Shown one piece after another: positions 26,063 to 38,400 of a stretch of 64,000 nt of DNA (positions are counted from its first letter, which is position 1; each line of letters begins with the position of its first letter). The notes below the pieces were generated by a model, which ran no database searches, was not told the origin of the DNA, and saw only the letters and a program-made list of their open reading frames with translations. The stretch is from Camarhynchus parvulus (Eukaryota; Chordata; Aves; Passeriformes; Thraupidae): the NCBI RefSeq assembly GCF_901933205.1, contig NC_044574.1:42689609-42753608 (forward strand). The letters are read 5' to 3'. The position numbers and the translations under genes were made by a program.

Positions 26063-26390
26063 GTGGGGCGGGGCACTGCACTGCGCTTCCTGCAGGGGGT
26101 ACTGCACCAACAGGTGGGGCGGGGCACTGCACTGCGCTTCCTGCAGGGGGCGCTCCGCCAACAGGTGGGGCGGGGCACTGCACTGCGCTTCCTGCAGGGG
26201 GTACTGCACCAACAGGTGGGGCGGGGCACCGTGCAGTGCTTCCCGCAGGGGACGCTGCGCCGCCAGGTGGGGGGGGCACTGCACTGCCCTTCCCATAAAG
26301 GGGCGCTATGCCGACAGGTGGGGCGGGGCACCGTGCTTCCCACAGGGGGCGCTGTGCCAACAGGTGGGGTGGGACACCGTGCAGCACCGC
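26033..26390 (+). repeat. 51-bp minisatellite copying an exon end and its splice donor
   Basis: The 30 bases at the end of the preceding exon (26033-26062) are followed by units of gtggggcggggcactgca plus a copy of that exon tail: 26063-26113, 26114-26164, 26165-26215, 26216-26266 and 26267-26317 (all 51 bp), 26318-26363 (46 bp) and a decayed partial unit to about 26390. The first three differ at a few sites; later ones diverge more. Every full unit ends in CAG followed by gtgggg. Since 51 is 17 codons, the frame stays open through the array. The unit also carries runs of four and five G, suitable for G-quadruplex folding. Confidence 0.93.
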
Positions 26391-26740
26391 CCTGTGGCCA
26401 CACTGCTCACTGCAGGTCCTTCCGAACTGGGGAGCTGCACACAGCCAGATCTGAAGAATTGCACAAGACTAACTCTGTTCACGTGTGCGCTGGAATTCCT
26501 TTTGGTTTCTGACCTCTGACCATAGTAAAGATGTTCGAGTTAGTGCTCTATGCAGACTGTGACAGAGGATTGCTAGAACTCTGTTGTTTAACCATCTCCT
26601 GAAATGCTCATTGAACACTAAATATTACTGAAATGGAAAGTAGTGCAGCAGCTAAACTCTTGTGTTATGGCAAGGGATTTGTTTTAAGATGGGTTTATCC
26701 ACGTATAATTTCAAATCATTTATGAACTGCTTGGTGACAG
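26063..26740 (+). other. intron 5 of window (0.7 kb)
   Basis: The first half is the minisatellite; the rest is ordinary AT-rich sequence. The acceptor at 26740 (cttggtgacag) has a poor pyrimidine tract. An in-frame TGA at 26735-26737 means the exon cannot begin before 26738. Confidence 0.85.
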
Positions 26741-26840
26741 GTTTTGGAAGGGCAGCCATCAGGGACACTTGTTGCCACCATCTTTGCAAAAGACTTCGAT
26801 TCTGGAAACAACGGTGTTGTATTATATTCAATAGAATCAG
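26741..26840 (+). CDS. DCHS2: DCHS2 short exon: cadherin repeat start
   Basis: This 100-base segment encodes VLEGQPSGTLVATIFAKD followed by a DSGNNGVVLYSIES strand, the first half of a cadherin repeat with the calcium-binding D-S-G-N-N block. It is phase 0 in and 1 out; the donor is TCAG|gtaaga at 26841. Human DCHS2 reads VLEGQPVNMLVTTVFAKD here by recall. No open frame of more than about 35 codons covers it, so it is easily missed by ORF scans. Confidence 0.9.
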
Positions 26841-29800
26841 GTAAGAATTTCAAGGGTTAATTAATACAAAAAGGTACATTAAAATAACTAGCATTTTAGA
26901 AAAGCCATGTATCATGCAAGATTTTATGTTTATTTTGTGTCAGGTAGAATAAAGCTGCCTTTGTAAATAGGAATCAGCACCACCATGTGTCTTATGAAGT
27001 ATTTAATGAAGCGCAAGCAGCTGCCTTTCCTTCCTTTGCTCTCTGTCCCATCTTTCATGTGGTTTGGTTGCTTCTGTGGCTGGCCAGAGAGTGTTCAAAC
27101 AGCTCTCAGAAAGGACTAGGACCATGATCTTTTACTGTACAGTTTAGTATTTCAGTCAGTTTAACATCTTAAAGGAAAAATTAACTCCCTTTTCCCATGA
27201 CCAGTTGAAAATTTTCCTGCTAAAATAACAGTTTGTGACAGTCTGAGACAGGGATCAGAGGGATCAGCAGATAATCTGGGCAAACAATGAGGTTTGTGGG
27301 TTTTAGTTCAGGTTTCACCCTTTGTTTAATGTCAGTGTGTTAACCTGACATAGTGTGGCCCCTTAAAAACACTTCTCTTTAGTTTTCCCCATAATTCCTA
27401 CATGTAATAGTTCACTTCTGGGGTAAGTGGTAGGATCCAGTTTTGTTTGCAGTGAAATTAATAACAGAGCAGTCCCAAGTTAGAACATGAGTGGGACTGG
27501 GGCATTAATACTGGTAGGAGACATAGATGTGATGTCTGTATTTGCTGCGTACCACTTGCTATGCTTCCATAAAAGTGAGAACTCCATCGATAACCAGGAA
27601 GAAAAACAGGTCTTTTCTTCCTGCTTTCGTTCACTATTGCTTCAAAACAGTAAGAGTTCCCAGGAACAGGAGTATTTACTTTTTTGTTTGGTTTCTGTTC
27701 TATTCTACCAGTTTTATGTAATCAATACTTTTTAAGCTTGGGATTTGTAATCTATGGTAAGTTGCATATAGATCTTACAGTTTCATCAGAGCAAGAAAAC
27801 ATAATTCCCTTAATTTGAATATAAATGACTGCCTGTTCCAGAGGGAATTGGATGGTATCTTAGACTTCTGCATAGTGAGTAAGAATATTTTGCACAAAAA
27901 AGTTCCCCCTTGTTAAAAAGGGAACGACTAATGTGCAACCCTTTGTTTGAAGAGTGATAGCCAGGCAATACAGTAAGTGTTTTTCAGGGGTCTCTGCCTG
28001 TTCGTGTATCTAACTATATCCCCTTCCTTCAAACAGCACATTGGATTTTCTTACTGGCTTCACTGTAGAGCCCCCAGAGGGGAATAAGTAAGAGTTCAAA
28101 TTATAAAAATGACTAGCAACACAAAATATGACTAGTCTTGCAAAAGCCGTCTCTGGAAAGAACAAAAACATAAAAACAGCAGCAAACACACCCCCATCTC
28201 CCCCCATTTCAAATGCAAAAAAACCACTAAAAATCCCTCCCAGCCTTGGAACTAGATGTTTTCCTGATAAACAAATCCAGAAACAGCTGAGCTTCTCTGA
28301 TACTAATTTTTGTTGTTGTTAGTTGGCTCACAGCCTTTAACATCTGGTCTTCTGTTTCTTGGTGAAGTTTTTGCCTGGTTTATATTTTAAATAGTACTTT
28401 CTTGTTCTGGGACACTGTTTGGTACTTAAATATGAAGAAGAAACATGATCTGATTTACAGCTATATTTGTTAAACAGAGAGACAGCAGGTTAGTTGGAGA
28501 ACTCCATGCAGACCAGTGCTCCATTCTTCAGTCATGGGGCTGCCACAAGATGGAGAGCTGCAAGTGTCAGTGTCAGCTGTGAAGCTTATAAATGTTGCTG
28601 GGTAATTTTTAATGTTCTTGAGATCATAAAGAAATTTCAAGATAGGAGCAATATATTAAGCTATTAGGAATGTTAATGACAAATGCCAACAAAATACATG
28701 AGGGCAAATCTGTAAAAGAACTATGAGGTTTACACACTAGATGAATTTTAGGTTACAGGGAAGTGTTTCCTTCAAAACGCCCCTTCCTCTTCCTAGAAAA
28801 TCAAAGCAAACCATCCTTTAAAAATGTATATGCATGGAAGTGGGTGGTCTCATGACCCTACTTCCACTTCTGTGCTATCACTAATTCAGAGGGATTTAAT
28901 CCCAGTTGTGTGTACTGTTTATTCCTTAGTGATGCTGGCAGTCGGAAAGTGATTTGCCTGGTCTGCTTATTACTGTCAATAGGATATAGTATAGCATTTA
29001 TAACAGAAATTAGTATTTATAGGGCATCTGGAACTACTGCTTTGTGTGTTAAGTCTAGCATTGACAGAGGCTTTTGCAGTTATATTTGGAGCAATTACGT
29101 GAATGCAACATTAGCCCTTGACTACACAAGTGCCAAGAGAAGCCTAGTTACACTGCTAACATGGACAAATTGGGAAGTGCTGTCCATGTGTCTGTGAAGT
29201 CCTTGTTCTCCAGAATGGCCTGCAAGCAGTGTGTAGGGAGCATTTATAGACTTGCAAAGGGCTACATTTCTGCACAAGCCCTGATCATGTTCAGGTTCTT
29301 TGGGAACCATGGCCTTGCCTTCCTCCTTTCTGTTAAAGGGAGCAACTTTTCCATCATCTCAAAGGAGAAGGACATGGTCAGGGCACTAAGTATTTTAACG
29401 CCTAGGAAAGGAACAGTTGTTCAGGAAATTAGGTGAAAATACGTAGCTAACTATGACTGTGTGCTGAGGTCACTAATCTCTGAGAAATCTCTAGTGTTAT
29501 TTTCTGTCTGCTTTCTGGGCCATTTTGCCTAAATGACAGTTTCTGTAAGGCCTGAATGTTCAGCCAGCCAAAGTTCACAGTAACACATTGCTTGGTGTTT
29601 CTGAGGGCACCACTGGTTTTTTCTTTTTGGTTCTAAACTACAATTTCTCTGATCATCTTTGAGAGCACAGAGCTGAAAGAGTGTTTGAGTTTTGGGGAAC
29701 CTCATGTAAATGAAAGTCTGGCTGACAGTTGGACAAGACAGAGGTGAAAAATTTAATTGTAAAAACATGTATTTATTAGCAGGTTACTTCTGCAAGCTCA

Positions 29801-32186
29801 AGAAGAGACTGGGGCCCTTGGAGTCTAATTTATGAGACATTCAATTTTTTCTGTTCCATGCTTCATCTGCTTTTTCCAGTTTCCTTATTTCTTATCCATT
29901 TCTTCTATACTTTCTTCCTTTTCTCCTCAGATACAAAAGGACATATTTAGGGTGTTCGATATAAACAGCAGTTGTCTAATTCAGGTGACTTATGGAGATG
30001 AGAGCTAAGGAAATATTTCTGGAAGTGCAGTGAGCATGAGCTTTTAGACCAATGATTGTCATGCTGTGTAGGTGTTAAACTTTTTTCTCAGTGTAAAAGT
30101 TTTTTCTGAATTTCAATCAAATGGCTACAGTTGAAATACATTTTTAAAAATGCCAAAAAATCAGACATGGGGCATTTCACTTTTGACTGTCTTTATAATG
30201 TAGAATCAGATAAAAAAATGAAAATGTGAAACACTTAAAAAATGGAAGTCCCAAGGGGTTTTTCTTCTATACAATGTCTCTTTCCAATATTTTCAGACTT
30301 TTTTGCCACCAAAATATGCACAAAACTATTTCATGCAATACTTAGTGTAGCTGTAAGTGTAGGTTTTAGCAAAATACTGAAAATATATGCATGCAATTCA
30401 CATTGTGTTCTGTTTCTCATATCTCCTGTGACTTTTACTTAGCTGGGATTTTGTGTCATTAAACATTATATGGAACAAAATAGCAGATCTGTGACTGTAG
30501 CCATATTGTTGGGACCTACACCAGCAAAGTAAACCAAAAGCTATTTATGAAAAGAGTAATATAGCATTAATATTTTGAAACTACCATGAAAAATGCAAAA
30601 TGCAAGACTGTCGCATTCAATATAATTGTCTTTATCTATTGTTTCCTTTTGTTGGCAATTTCCTTGTTAGTGTTCCAGACAGCAAGACTCAACTCAGAAA
30701 GGACTGATGGAGAATTAGAAAGCTATACTCATGCAAAAAATAGCAGAACAATATTGAAAAAAACTCCTATTTGTTGGTTGCGAAAACTGGGTTAATTAGT
30801 TTGTTAAATGTTTTTTTCTTCAAATGTTGCAGGTGCAAATATTTTACTGTTGCAGATGATATAATTGGATACAAAAGTGAATATCTATATGTGCAGTTAA
30901 CTAATTTGAATGTGCAGAATTGGGGAACATAAACAGCTTCATGCTCACTTAGGTGCCTATGGAAATATAGTTGTTTATGTGTGTTTTGTGTGCTACATCT
31001 GCACTGAATTTAATTTTACCACAGTTGCTTACTGTAATAGTGGCTGTTATGCTGCAGGACTTTATTTAACCCGCTAGTGCACCTTATTGAAAATTCACAT
31101 AACAGAAAGCTGCTTAGTAAAGCTGGATAGTATTCTAAGAGAGAAGTACTTATAACAATTGCGATTTTCTCAGTGTCTAGTGATGTATACAGAGTAATAG
31201 ATACTTTCCCATTTTACTAAAATTTGAAAGTAATTTGTATTTTATTTCTTGAACATGGGGGAGCTATGTATCAGTCTCTTTTCCCATGGGAGCTTTAGAT
31301 TGGAAAAATTTCTTTACTTAATGGTTTGTCAAGCATTGGTACAGGCTGCCCAGGGAGGTGGTGGAGTCATCTTCCCCAGAGGTATTTAAAATGCTTGTAG
31401 ACATGGTACTTAGGCACATGGTTTTGGGAATTTGACAGTGTTGGGTTAAAGGTTCCATTTGATGATCTTAAGGATCTTTTCTTCAACTTAAATGATTCTC
31501 TAATTCTAAGTCAAGAAGAGCTATCTATTAATCTGTGGTAAAATTATTCTTTGCAACTCTCAAATAAATGATGTGGCTGCAAGTAATAACTTTAATTAAA
31601 AGCCACTTATTGTTAGAGTGCCACCAGTCCTCAGTGAAAGACATGAGCATATTTTCCAATATTCACATGCTGCTCTGCAACAGCTTACAGATTGTGTAAG
31701 ATTCTGTAAGATTGTGGCTACAATCTGGCTGCTGGTACAGAGCGCAGGGAGGGCAGGTGGCATGGCGGGCTAGGGGTCAGCAGTGCTCTTTGCTGGCCCC
31801 ATGATCTGCAAGTCACAGGAGATACTTTACCCTTCATGCCAGTTTGGAGACTAAGACTTAATTCTTTCTCTGGCCCTGTCTGCCAAGATTAGAAATAGGA
31901 GGACCAGTCCTGAGTTGTCACCCTCCTGATGCACACACCATTGGTGTGAGTAAAGTTGGTACAAAACTGGGCAGTTGGTTTAGTACTCTGTGGAGTTAAG
32001 TGGTTTATAATAAGTACTCAATGAAGGAAGAGGAGGTGAACCAAAAAAGCCAGAGACATCCAAATGAGTGCAGCAAGTCCCTTTCCTCCAGGTCCTGCTC
32101 TTTTTCACTGTTCATTACAATGTTCAGTACTATGTAGTCAAGCTATTACTGATTTGCAATAACACATACCCATTTTTACCCCACAG
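26841..32186 (+). other. intron 6 of window (5.3 kb)
   Basis: AT-rich intron from gtaaga to ttaccccacag. It contains one CR1 3' end (about 31290-31509). Other open frames are short and show no domain. Confidence 0.85.
31290..31509 (+). mobile_element. CR1 LINE 3' end
   Basis: About 220 bases match the recalled CR1 3' region: tcaagcattggtacaggctg, then cccagggaggtggtggagtc, a TTAAAATGCTTGTAGACATG-like stretch, 'cagtgttgggttaaaggttc', a GATGATCTTAAGGATC block and the terminal aatgattctctaattcta. The copy is 5'-truncated and oriented with the host gene. Confidence 0.85.
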
Positions 32187-32344
32187 AAGAAGATATAGGA
32201 TACTTCCAGATTGATGCTGTCAGTGGAGAGTTAAGAACATCCCGGCCTCTGTCACATGCTGAGAGATCTGACTACAGAATGATGGTGATAGCCAAGGATC
32301 AGGGGATGCCTTCGCTTCAAGGACGTACTGCTGTTTACATCCAG
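32187..32344 (+). CDS. DCHS2: DCHS2 exon: cadherin repeat second half
   Basis: The carried G plus AA gives EEDIGYFQIDAVSGELR, then the repeat-end strand DYRMMVIAKDQGMPSLQG and AVYIQ. It is 158 bases, phase 1 in and 0 out. The acceptor is ttaccccacag; the donor is CCAG|gtactt at 32345. The following linker is encoded across the next junction (YIQ|VIPLPNG) and lacks DxNDN, as in human DCHS2 by recall. Confidence 0.9.
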
Positions 32345-33439
32345 GTACTTATTTACCTTGTACAGATAGAACAATTATGTTAAATGCTTTGTTTCTTTGA
32401 AGAAAAAAAAACAATTTTGGAAGAAGGTTGGGAAATAAACTGAAAAAAGGAAGAAACTCAAAATTGTAAGCACCTTGTCTCATGGTAATTTAGCTTAGCT
32501 GTTTTTTTGTTAAGGGAGGAAATGAGGGCAGACTCGATTAGTTAAGAATGCACAACAGCATTCTGGATCATTTTGCAGATAGATGGTGCTTGTGCTTTAG
32601 GAGATAATTGGAAACACTGGGAAAGAGGAGGAAAACATCCAGGTAGGCAGAGAGAAAAATATCAAGTGGGACTGAAAGTGGGGAAGAGAGTAGACTTGTT
32701 TGTTTTCTCCACTAAGTTGCTCTCTTTTCTAAATTCTGTCTCTATAACCTTGTATAAGGATATCTTATTTCTTTGTGCTGATTTATACAAGGCTGCTCTT
32801 CATGGGAGTGTGAAATGCAGCATGTGCTCATTCCATAGCCAGCCACCTGCTGTTCATCGAGCCACAGTGGGGCTGCTTTGTCCAGGCCACCTGTGCACTC
32901 CTCTGTCAGAGGCTGAGTGTTATTGAAGCTGCTATGTTCAAGTCACCCCTAAGATGGTTAATTTTGAATAGTTTGTAGCTTCAGTTCGGGCAAGGCAAAT
33001 GCTGTTCCTACAATTAAAGAGAGTTAAAGGACTCCTCTCCCTGAGCAACGGGAGAAACACCAGGTGATGAACTGACTGTAAACCCCATTCCCCGTCTCCC
33101 TGCACCCCTGGAGGAGGAAGGAGGGGCTGGGAGGAAGGTGCGTTTTTAAGCTCTTTTGTACTTCTCATTACCCTGCTCTGATTTAGTTTGCAATAAGTTC
33201 AGTTAATATCTCTATTTCTAGTCTGTTTTGGCCGTGATGGTATTTGCTGAGTGATCTCTCCTGGTCCTTATCTCAGCTCATGACCTTTCATTATGTTTCC
33301 TGTCCCCTTTCCAGTGGCAGAGGGGAATGAGGAAGCAGCTTTGCTGGTACCTGGCATCCAGCCATGGTCAGCCCACTACACATTACACTGTTCATAATGA
33401 CAGTGGGAAAATATTGCAGTCTTTGTGTTTTGGTTGCAG
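32345..33439 (+). other. intron 7 of window (1.1 kb)
   Basis: Intron from gtactt to tttggttgcag. I see no repeats or exon-like sequence in it. Confidence 0.85.
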
Positions 33440-34274
33440 GTGATCCCACTTCCCAATGGGAGATCTGGCTTCTTTCAGAACTTCAAGCACTTTGTCGTAC
33501 CTGAAAATTTTAAACCTGCGCAAGTGTTGCATTCTCTGAAGGCATCGAGTAACCATCTAGAACTTACAAGGAACCTGCATTTCAGTATTGCTAAAGATGA
33601 TAATGTTCATTTTGAAATAGACAGCTTAACAGGAGACCTTTACCTTTCCAAGGAGCTTGACTATGAAACAGATTCACACTTTCTTTTGCAAGTTATTATA
33701 AAGGATTATAATAACCCCCCACAAAATAGCACTGTCTTCCTAAGTATTGATGTAGAAGATAAGAATGATCATTCTCCACATTTTCAAGATGACTTTGTAG
33801 TGATTGGCATAGAAGAAAACGTACCTGTTGGCACTTTGGTTTACACATTCAATGCAAAGGATGGAGATGGCGGTTTTCTGAACAGCAGAATAGAGTATTC
33901 CTTAGAAATAAGTAACACAGGTGAAAATCCATTTCTTATGCACCCTTTATATGGCACCTTGACCACAGCTTCTCCATTGGACAGGGAGATTACTCGTTCT
34001 GTGATCTTAACGGTGTTTGCAGAAGACCAGGCAATAAATCTGACTGATCGTCGGCTGGATTCCCTGGCTGTCAAAATTGTTATTTTAGATATCAATGACA
34101 ACAGTCCCAGTTTTATGTCTTCACCTCTTTCCTATGTCATGGAGGATGTGGAGGTGGGCTTCCTTGTACACCACATAGTTGCAAAGGATCCTGATGAGGG
34201 AAGAAATGGACAAGTTACATACCACATTCTTTCAGGCAATGAAAACAAAGCATTTGTACTGGATAAAATCACAG
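33440..34274 (+). CDS. DCHS2: DCHS2 large exon: nearly three cadherin repeats
   Basis: The segment opens VIPLPNGRSGFFQNFKHF (phase 0), a non-canonical linker into a repeat. It then has canonical linkers EDKNDHSPHF and LDINDNSPSF, repeat-start blocks such as IEENVPVGTLVYTFNAKDGD and VEVGFLVHHIVAKDPDEGRN, and ends at FVLDKITG. It is 835 bases and leaves one base (G); the donor is ACAG|gtacca at 34275. Reading beyond the donor soon reaches a stop. The repeat order agrees with human DCHS2. Confidence 0.94.
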
Positions 34275-35200
34275 GTACCATGACTTCTCTGGGGTTTCTT
34301 GTGTTGTGATTCTCACAGTAACTTTTGGGAGTGCATACCATACAATAGTGAAATACCACATTCATGTGGCACTCTGCTGAGGTGACTTATTGTCCTCAAG
34401 GGTGATTGCCTTGGGCAGAGCACCACGCAAGCAGAGCAGTGCAGAGCACAGTAGTTAAACACTGTGAGACTCAGCTCAAAAATTTTGGCATAACACTGTT
34501 ACTGTGTTGTGTAGGTGTACTGGGGCATCTTCCAATAATGTATTGAGGAAGGTGGGAAGAAAATGCAGGCAGTGAAATACTTTGTTCTGATTTTGGCATG
34601 ATGCATACTTAAAGCATGTGCACACGTGTATGTTATGATATGTGCACATGAGGAAAGGCAAAGTTGAGATCAGGAAGTCTGCATCACTCTGTGAATGGAA
34701 TGTGTTCAGTGGAGGCTCAAAGTGCTGATGAATTTCATTCTACAGCTCTCTGAAATTCTCTGCTTTCTAACTATTAGCTCTCACAAATGCTAATATCACT
34801 TTAATTGTTGTAATATTTTCTGGTTTTTATTCTGATTTTGAATCTATTAGGTGATGCAGCTGACACTGATTTGTGGAGCTCCTAACTGCATAACCTATGT
34901 GCAAAAGAAGACAAATATTTAAGTTAAATATAGTTAAAAAGTTAAACCCAAAGTTAAATAAAAAGCAATTTCTGAACTTCACTTGAATTTTCCATGAATC
35001 CCAATTTCCCTGGATACCAAAGGCAGTATTTCTGGGCCAATTAGCACTGTAGAGGGAATCACAGGTAATGAATGACTGCAAAGTCCAGAAGCCTTGCAGC
35101 AGTGGCATGGTGAAGCTACATTGGAGCTGTGAGTGCTGGAACAGCTGGGATCCTAACCTGGAGCAGAGTTCTTTTTTAAAACCTTTTTTCTTTAAACTAG
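34275..35200 (+). other. intron 8 of window (0.9 kb)
   Basis: Intron from gtacca to tctttaaactag. Nothing recognised inside. Confidence 0.85.
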
Positions 35201-35440
35201 GACTCTTAACTACAGCCCAGTTTCTAGACCGCGAGGTTCAGGAGCACTACAGTTTGACAGTCATGGCTCTTGATGATGGCAGCCCAGCTCTCTCTGCCAC
35301 ACAAGTTCTAACCATCATTGTTCTTGATGTGAATGATGAGGCCCCGGAATTCCTGAAGCAACTTTATGAGACTGCAGTTCCTGAAAACAGAGATCCAGGG
35401 GAGTTTGTCATAAGAGTGGAGGCTGTGGACCGAGATGCAG
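35201..35440 (+). CDS. DCHS2: DCHS2 exon: cadherin repeat end, NDEAP linker, next start
   Basis: The carried G plus GA gives GLLTTAQFLDREVQEHY, then LTVMALDDGSPALSATQ, the linker LDVNDEAPEF and the next repeat start up to VEAVDRDAG. It is 240 bases, phase 1 in and out; the donor is GCAG|gtaatt at 35441. In the linker the last asparagine of DxNDN is glutamate (DVNDE), as in human DCHS2 by recall. Confidence 0.93.
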
Positions 35441-38400
35441 GTAATTTGTGTCCTTTTCCTTGTAATATACTTGTGAACCATAGTAGACCAATCTGTTCTT
35501 GATGCCTTGTGTGTACAGCTGCTGTGCTTTTCCCAAGGTAATGTATGTCTTTCGAGTTTCAAAATATGAGTTTTGGTTCAGACTCTCAATCTTTAATTAG
35601 AGCTTGGAGCTATTCTGACTTGCACTTTGGGATAGCTTCAGCTCTGATGGGTATATTAAATGTAAAATGTGTTCTTGTGTGACACAGCATGTTGTAGGTT
35701 TCACATGAAGAAAGACAACGTTCTCTGGTTATAAATCAGCAAACAATATTCAACTCAAATTTTATATCTGAACGTTTTGTCCCTCTCAATCAGAACATTT
35801 TGGATAAAGCAGTTTTAAAGCAGTTCACTAGTCAAGAGTCCTGGTTTTGTAAGAGCTGGCAAATGTGCGCTTATCTCTTCTGACCAGAGAGGGGCACTGT
35901 CATCCAAGATTTTCAAGCTGGTTGAGCTGTGAAGGGATAGTGGAAGCTGCTCCGGGTTTTAAAGAGGCTTTTTCATGCTAAAGAGTGTTAATGCATTGCA
36001 TTTCGAAAACACACAGAATGGAGAAATAAGATGTGGGGATGGTTCATCTCCTCAGTGAATCACATGTGAGGACTAAACCTGAGAGAATCTGCTAAGCAAC
36101 AAAAAATTCCCTCCAGTTCTTCAACTACCTGCTCTTTTGAACTGTTTAAAATGCATAGCATACGATGTTACAGTTCATCCGTGTACTGAAGCACTTATAC
36201 AAGGTCTGTGTGATAAATAATAAAATCTGGAAAGAGAGTTAAATATTACAATACTGCCATCTTTGGCCCAAAGGTAGTCTCAGCTCTGTGAATGACTTCA
36301 TTTTTACTGTGGGTTCACTTTCTGTATTTCTTTAGAATTGTGTAAGATTGTGCTCTCTTAAAAACAGATAATGGAACTTGTTAGCAAAATAATCTTATGT
36401 ATTCAGTAAGATTTGTAATTTTAATGTAGAACACTTATTGATTACAAAAGGCTGATGTGGGCTCAGTAAGAGGTATCACATAGAAAAGACATTTCCCCAC
36501 GAGTATGTCAAGTATTTAGAAATTAGGAATGTGTAGGTATCCCAGTCTGTTTTGATTCCACAGCAGCTGAGCTGTACTGCAGTCTGCCTCTGTATCTCAC
36601 TCTTCCAAATATTTTCTTTTGTTTGTGGATCACAAAAAAGGTGGTACTTGAAGAAAGGTTTGGAAGATAAAGGAGGCAACTGAGAATTTGCTTGAATTCT
36701 TCTCCCTCCTTTTCCATCCCTTATATTTTTTTCACATCTTGTGGGAAATACAGCAGAAAGGAACTTTCCAGAGCAGTTAGTGGGAGGGAGTCAGGGTGGC
36801 TTGGCAGGGTGGAGAGGAAGGGCATTCCAAGTGTACTGTGTGGCACAGTGTGTGCCAGCCTGTGCAGACAGTTTGGGCTGGAGTACTGTTGTGGCTGATG
36901 GTTCCTTCCTGCTAGTTTTTAAAGTTCATTTTCCAGTAACCACAATCCTTCTGTTGGGTCTTTTTCTTACATTTGCATGACTTGGCCCCATGTCATGGGT
37001 GTGTCATACTATTGTGTCAAATTAATATTGAAGTGATGTTCATAATGTAAGAAAATTTGATTAATATAGGAGTCATATAAATAGAATGCTACTCACTTTT
37101 CTTATGTTTTTGGAACACAGTTTTGGAATAAAATTACTCCTGTCATGGTGTCCTCTTTTTTGTTTTTCCATCATATATTTTTTTTACACACTCTTTAAAT
37201 TGCAGTTCACATCCCATTAATAGTATCAGTGGAGGACGTTTTCCCATCACACTTTTTTGTTCACTTTGTATGTTCCCTGAGTGACCACTGGGAGGAACCA
37301 GTCATTATCAACTTTTTGTTTTATTTTCCTTTCTTCTTCTTCATTCTCTGTGACTGGAAGGAGATCTTTTTTTGGGGAAATCACAAGTAAAACTTCTGAC
37401 TTTGGAATGGTTTTCTTTCACATGAATATCCCTGAAAACTTTTGTTCAGCTACCTCCCTCCTTGACATTACAACACCCGCACTTACTGCATCTCTATGTG
37501 GCATGACTTTGGGAGCCTTAAGGGATCCCTCCATGCCCTCACCCCTACCCAGCTGACATCTGACAGCTCAACATCAGCAAATGCAAGTGTAAAAGACGGT
37601 AACATTGGAAAATATGCCTGTTGGAAAAATGTACATGGCAAAGCAAAGATACCAGCAGCATATTTAAGATAGGTGAGGGCTTTTTCTTGAGGTAGGTCTT
37701 TGCAGAAGACTAAACTAGCAAACCAAACTAGCATTTGGTAAGGTCTTCTTTTAATCTGATGTGCACCTCTGTGGTTCAATAGTTATGTCTGGAGCCTTAG
37801 GAAAAAAATCTTGAAAGGTTAATAGGAACCATTGACTTTGAGTTATGAGACAGGGCTTACTGCCATCCATTGGACATTATTGTAAAGTCCTATAAAGATG
37901 AAATTTGAATCTGGATTTGGGACAGGGAGGAAATTTTTTATTTCAGTTTGTAATTTCAGCTTCTAAAGTGTGACCAGTGCTACTGAATAATTAACCAGCA
38001 GGTTGGATTGAGTGCAAATGTACTAGCTGCTGTGCTGTGGTGTGTGCATGTGTAGAGTCAGCATGCTCCTCTCCTGGACAGGGTGTGCAGCTTTTTCCTA
38101 ATGCTACTTTACACTCCTAGCAGTTGGATATGGGAAAGAAGTCAGTAAATGATTGGTAAATAAATGTAATTAAGATGTCACATATCTGTGTTCTTTAAGG
38201 GTTAAAAGTTTTAATTTCAGCATTGTGTGAATAGTCAACTTGGATGGCACCCATGTTTTTTCAGCCCTGGTTGTGAATAGTGTCCATTGTGGAATCTGCT
38301 GGCGAAGGAACTGGGTTGAAGCAGCTCAATTGCAGGAGGCAAGAAGTTAATACTATCAGACCTGCAGCTTTGTGTCTCTTTTTTTTCATCTGTAGCGTAT

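Noticed and set aside
25804..26403. Long minus-strand open frames (up to 199 codons) rich in Pro, Cys and Arg
   Set aside because: They arise because the 51-bp minisatellite is a multiple of three and GC-rich, which keeps several frames open at once. They have no start context or domain.
26063..26512. Plus-strand open frame continuing past exon 25887-26062 to 26512 as a longer exon
   Set aside because: The continuation is repeat translation and then unrelated sequence without cadherin features, and the next exon (VLEGQ) joins in phase directly to 26062. It remains possible only as alternative donor use.
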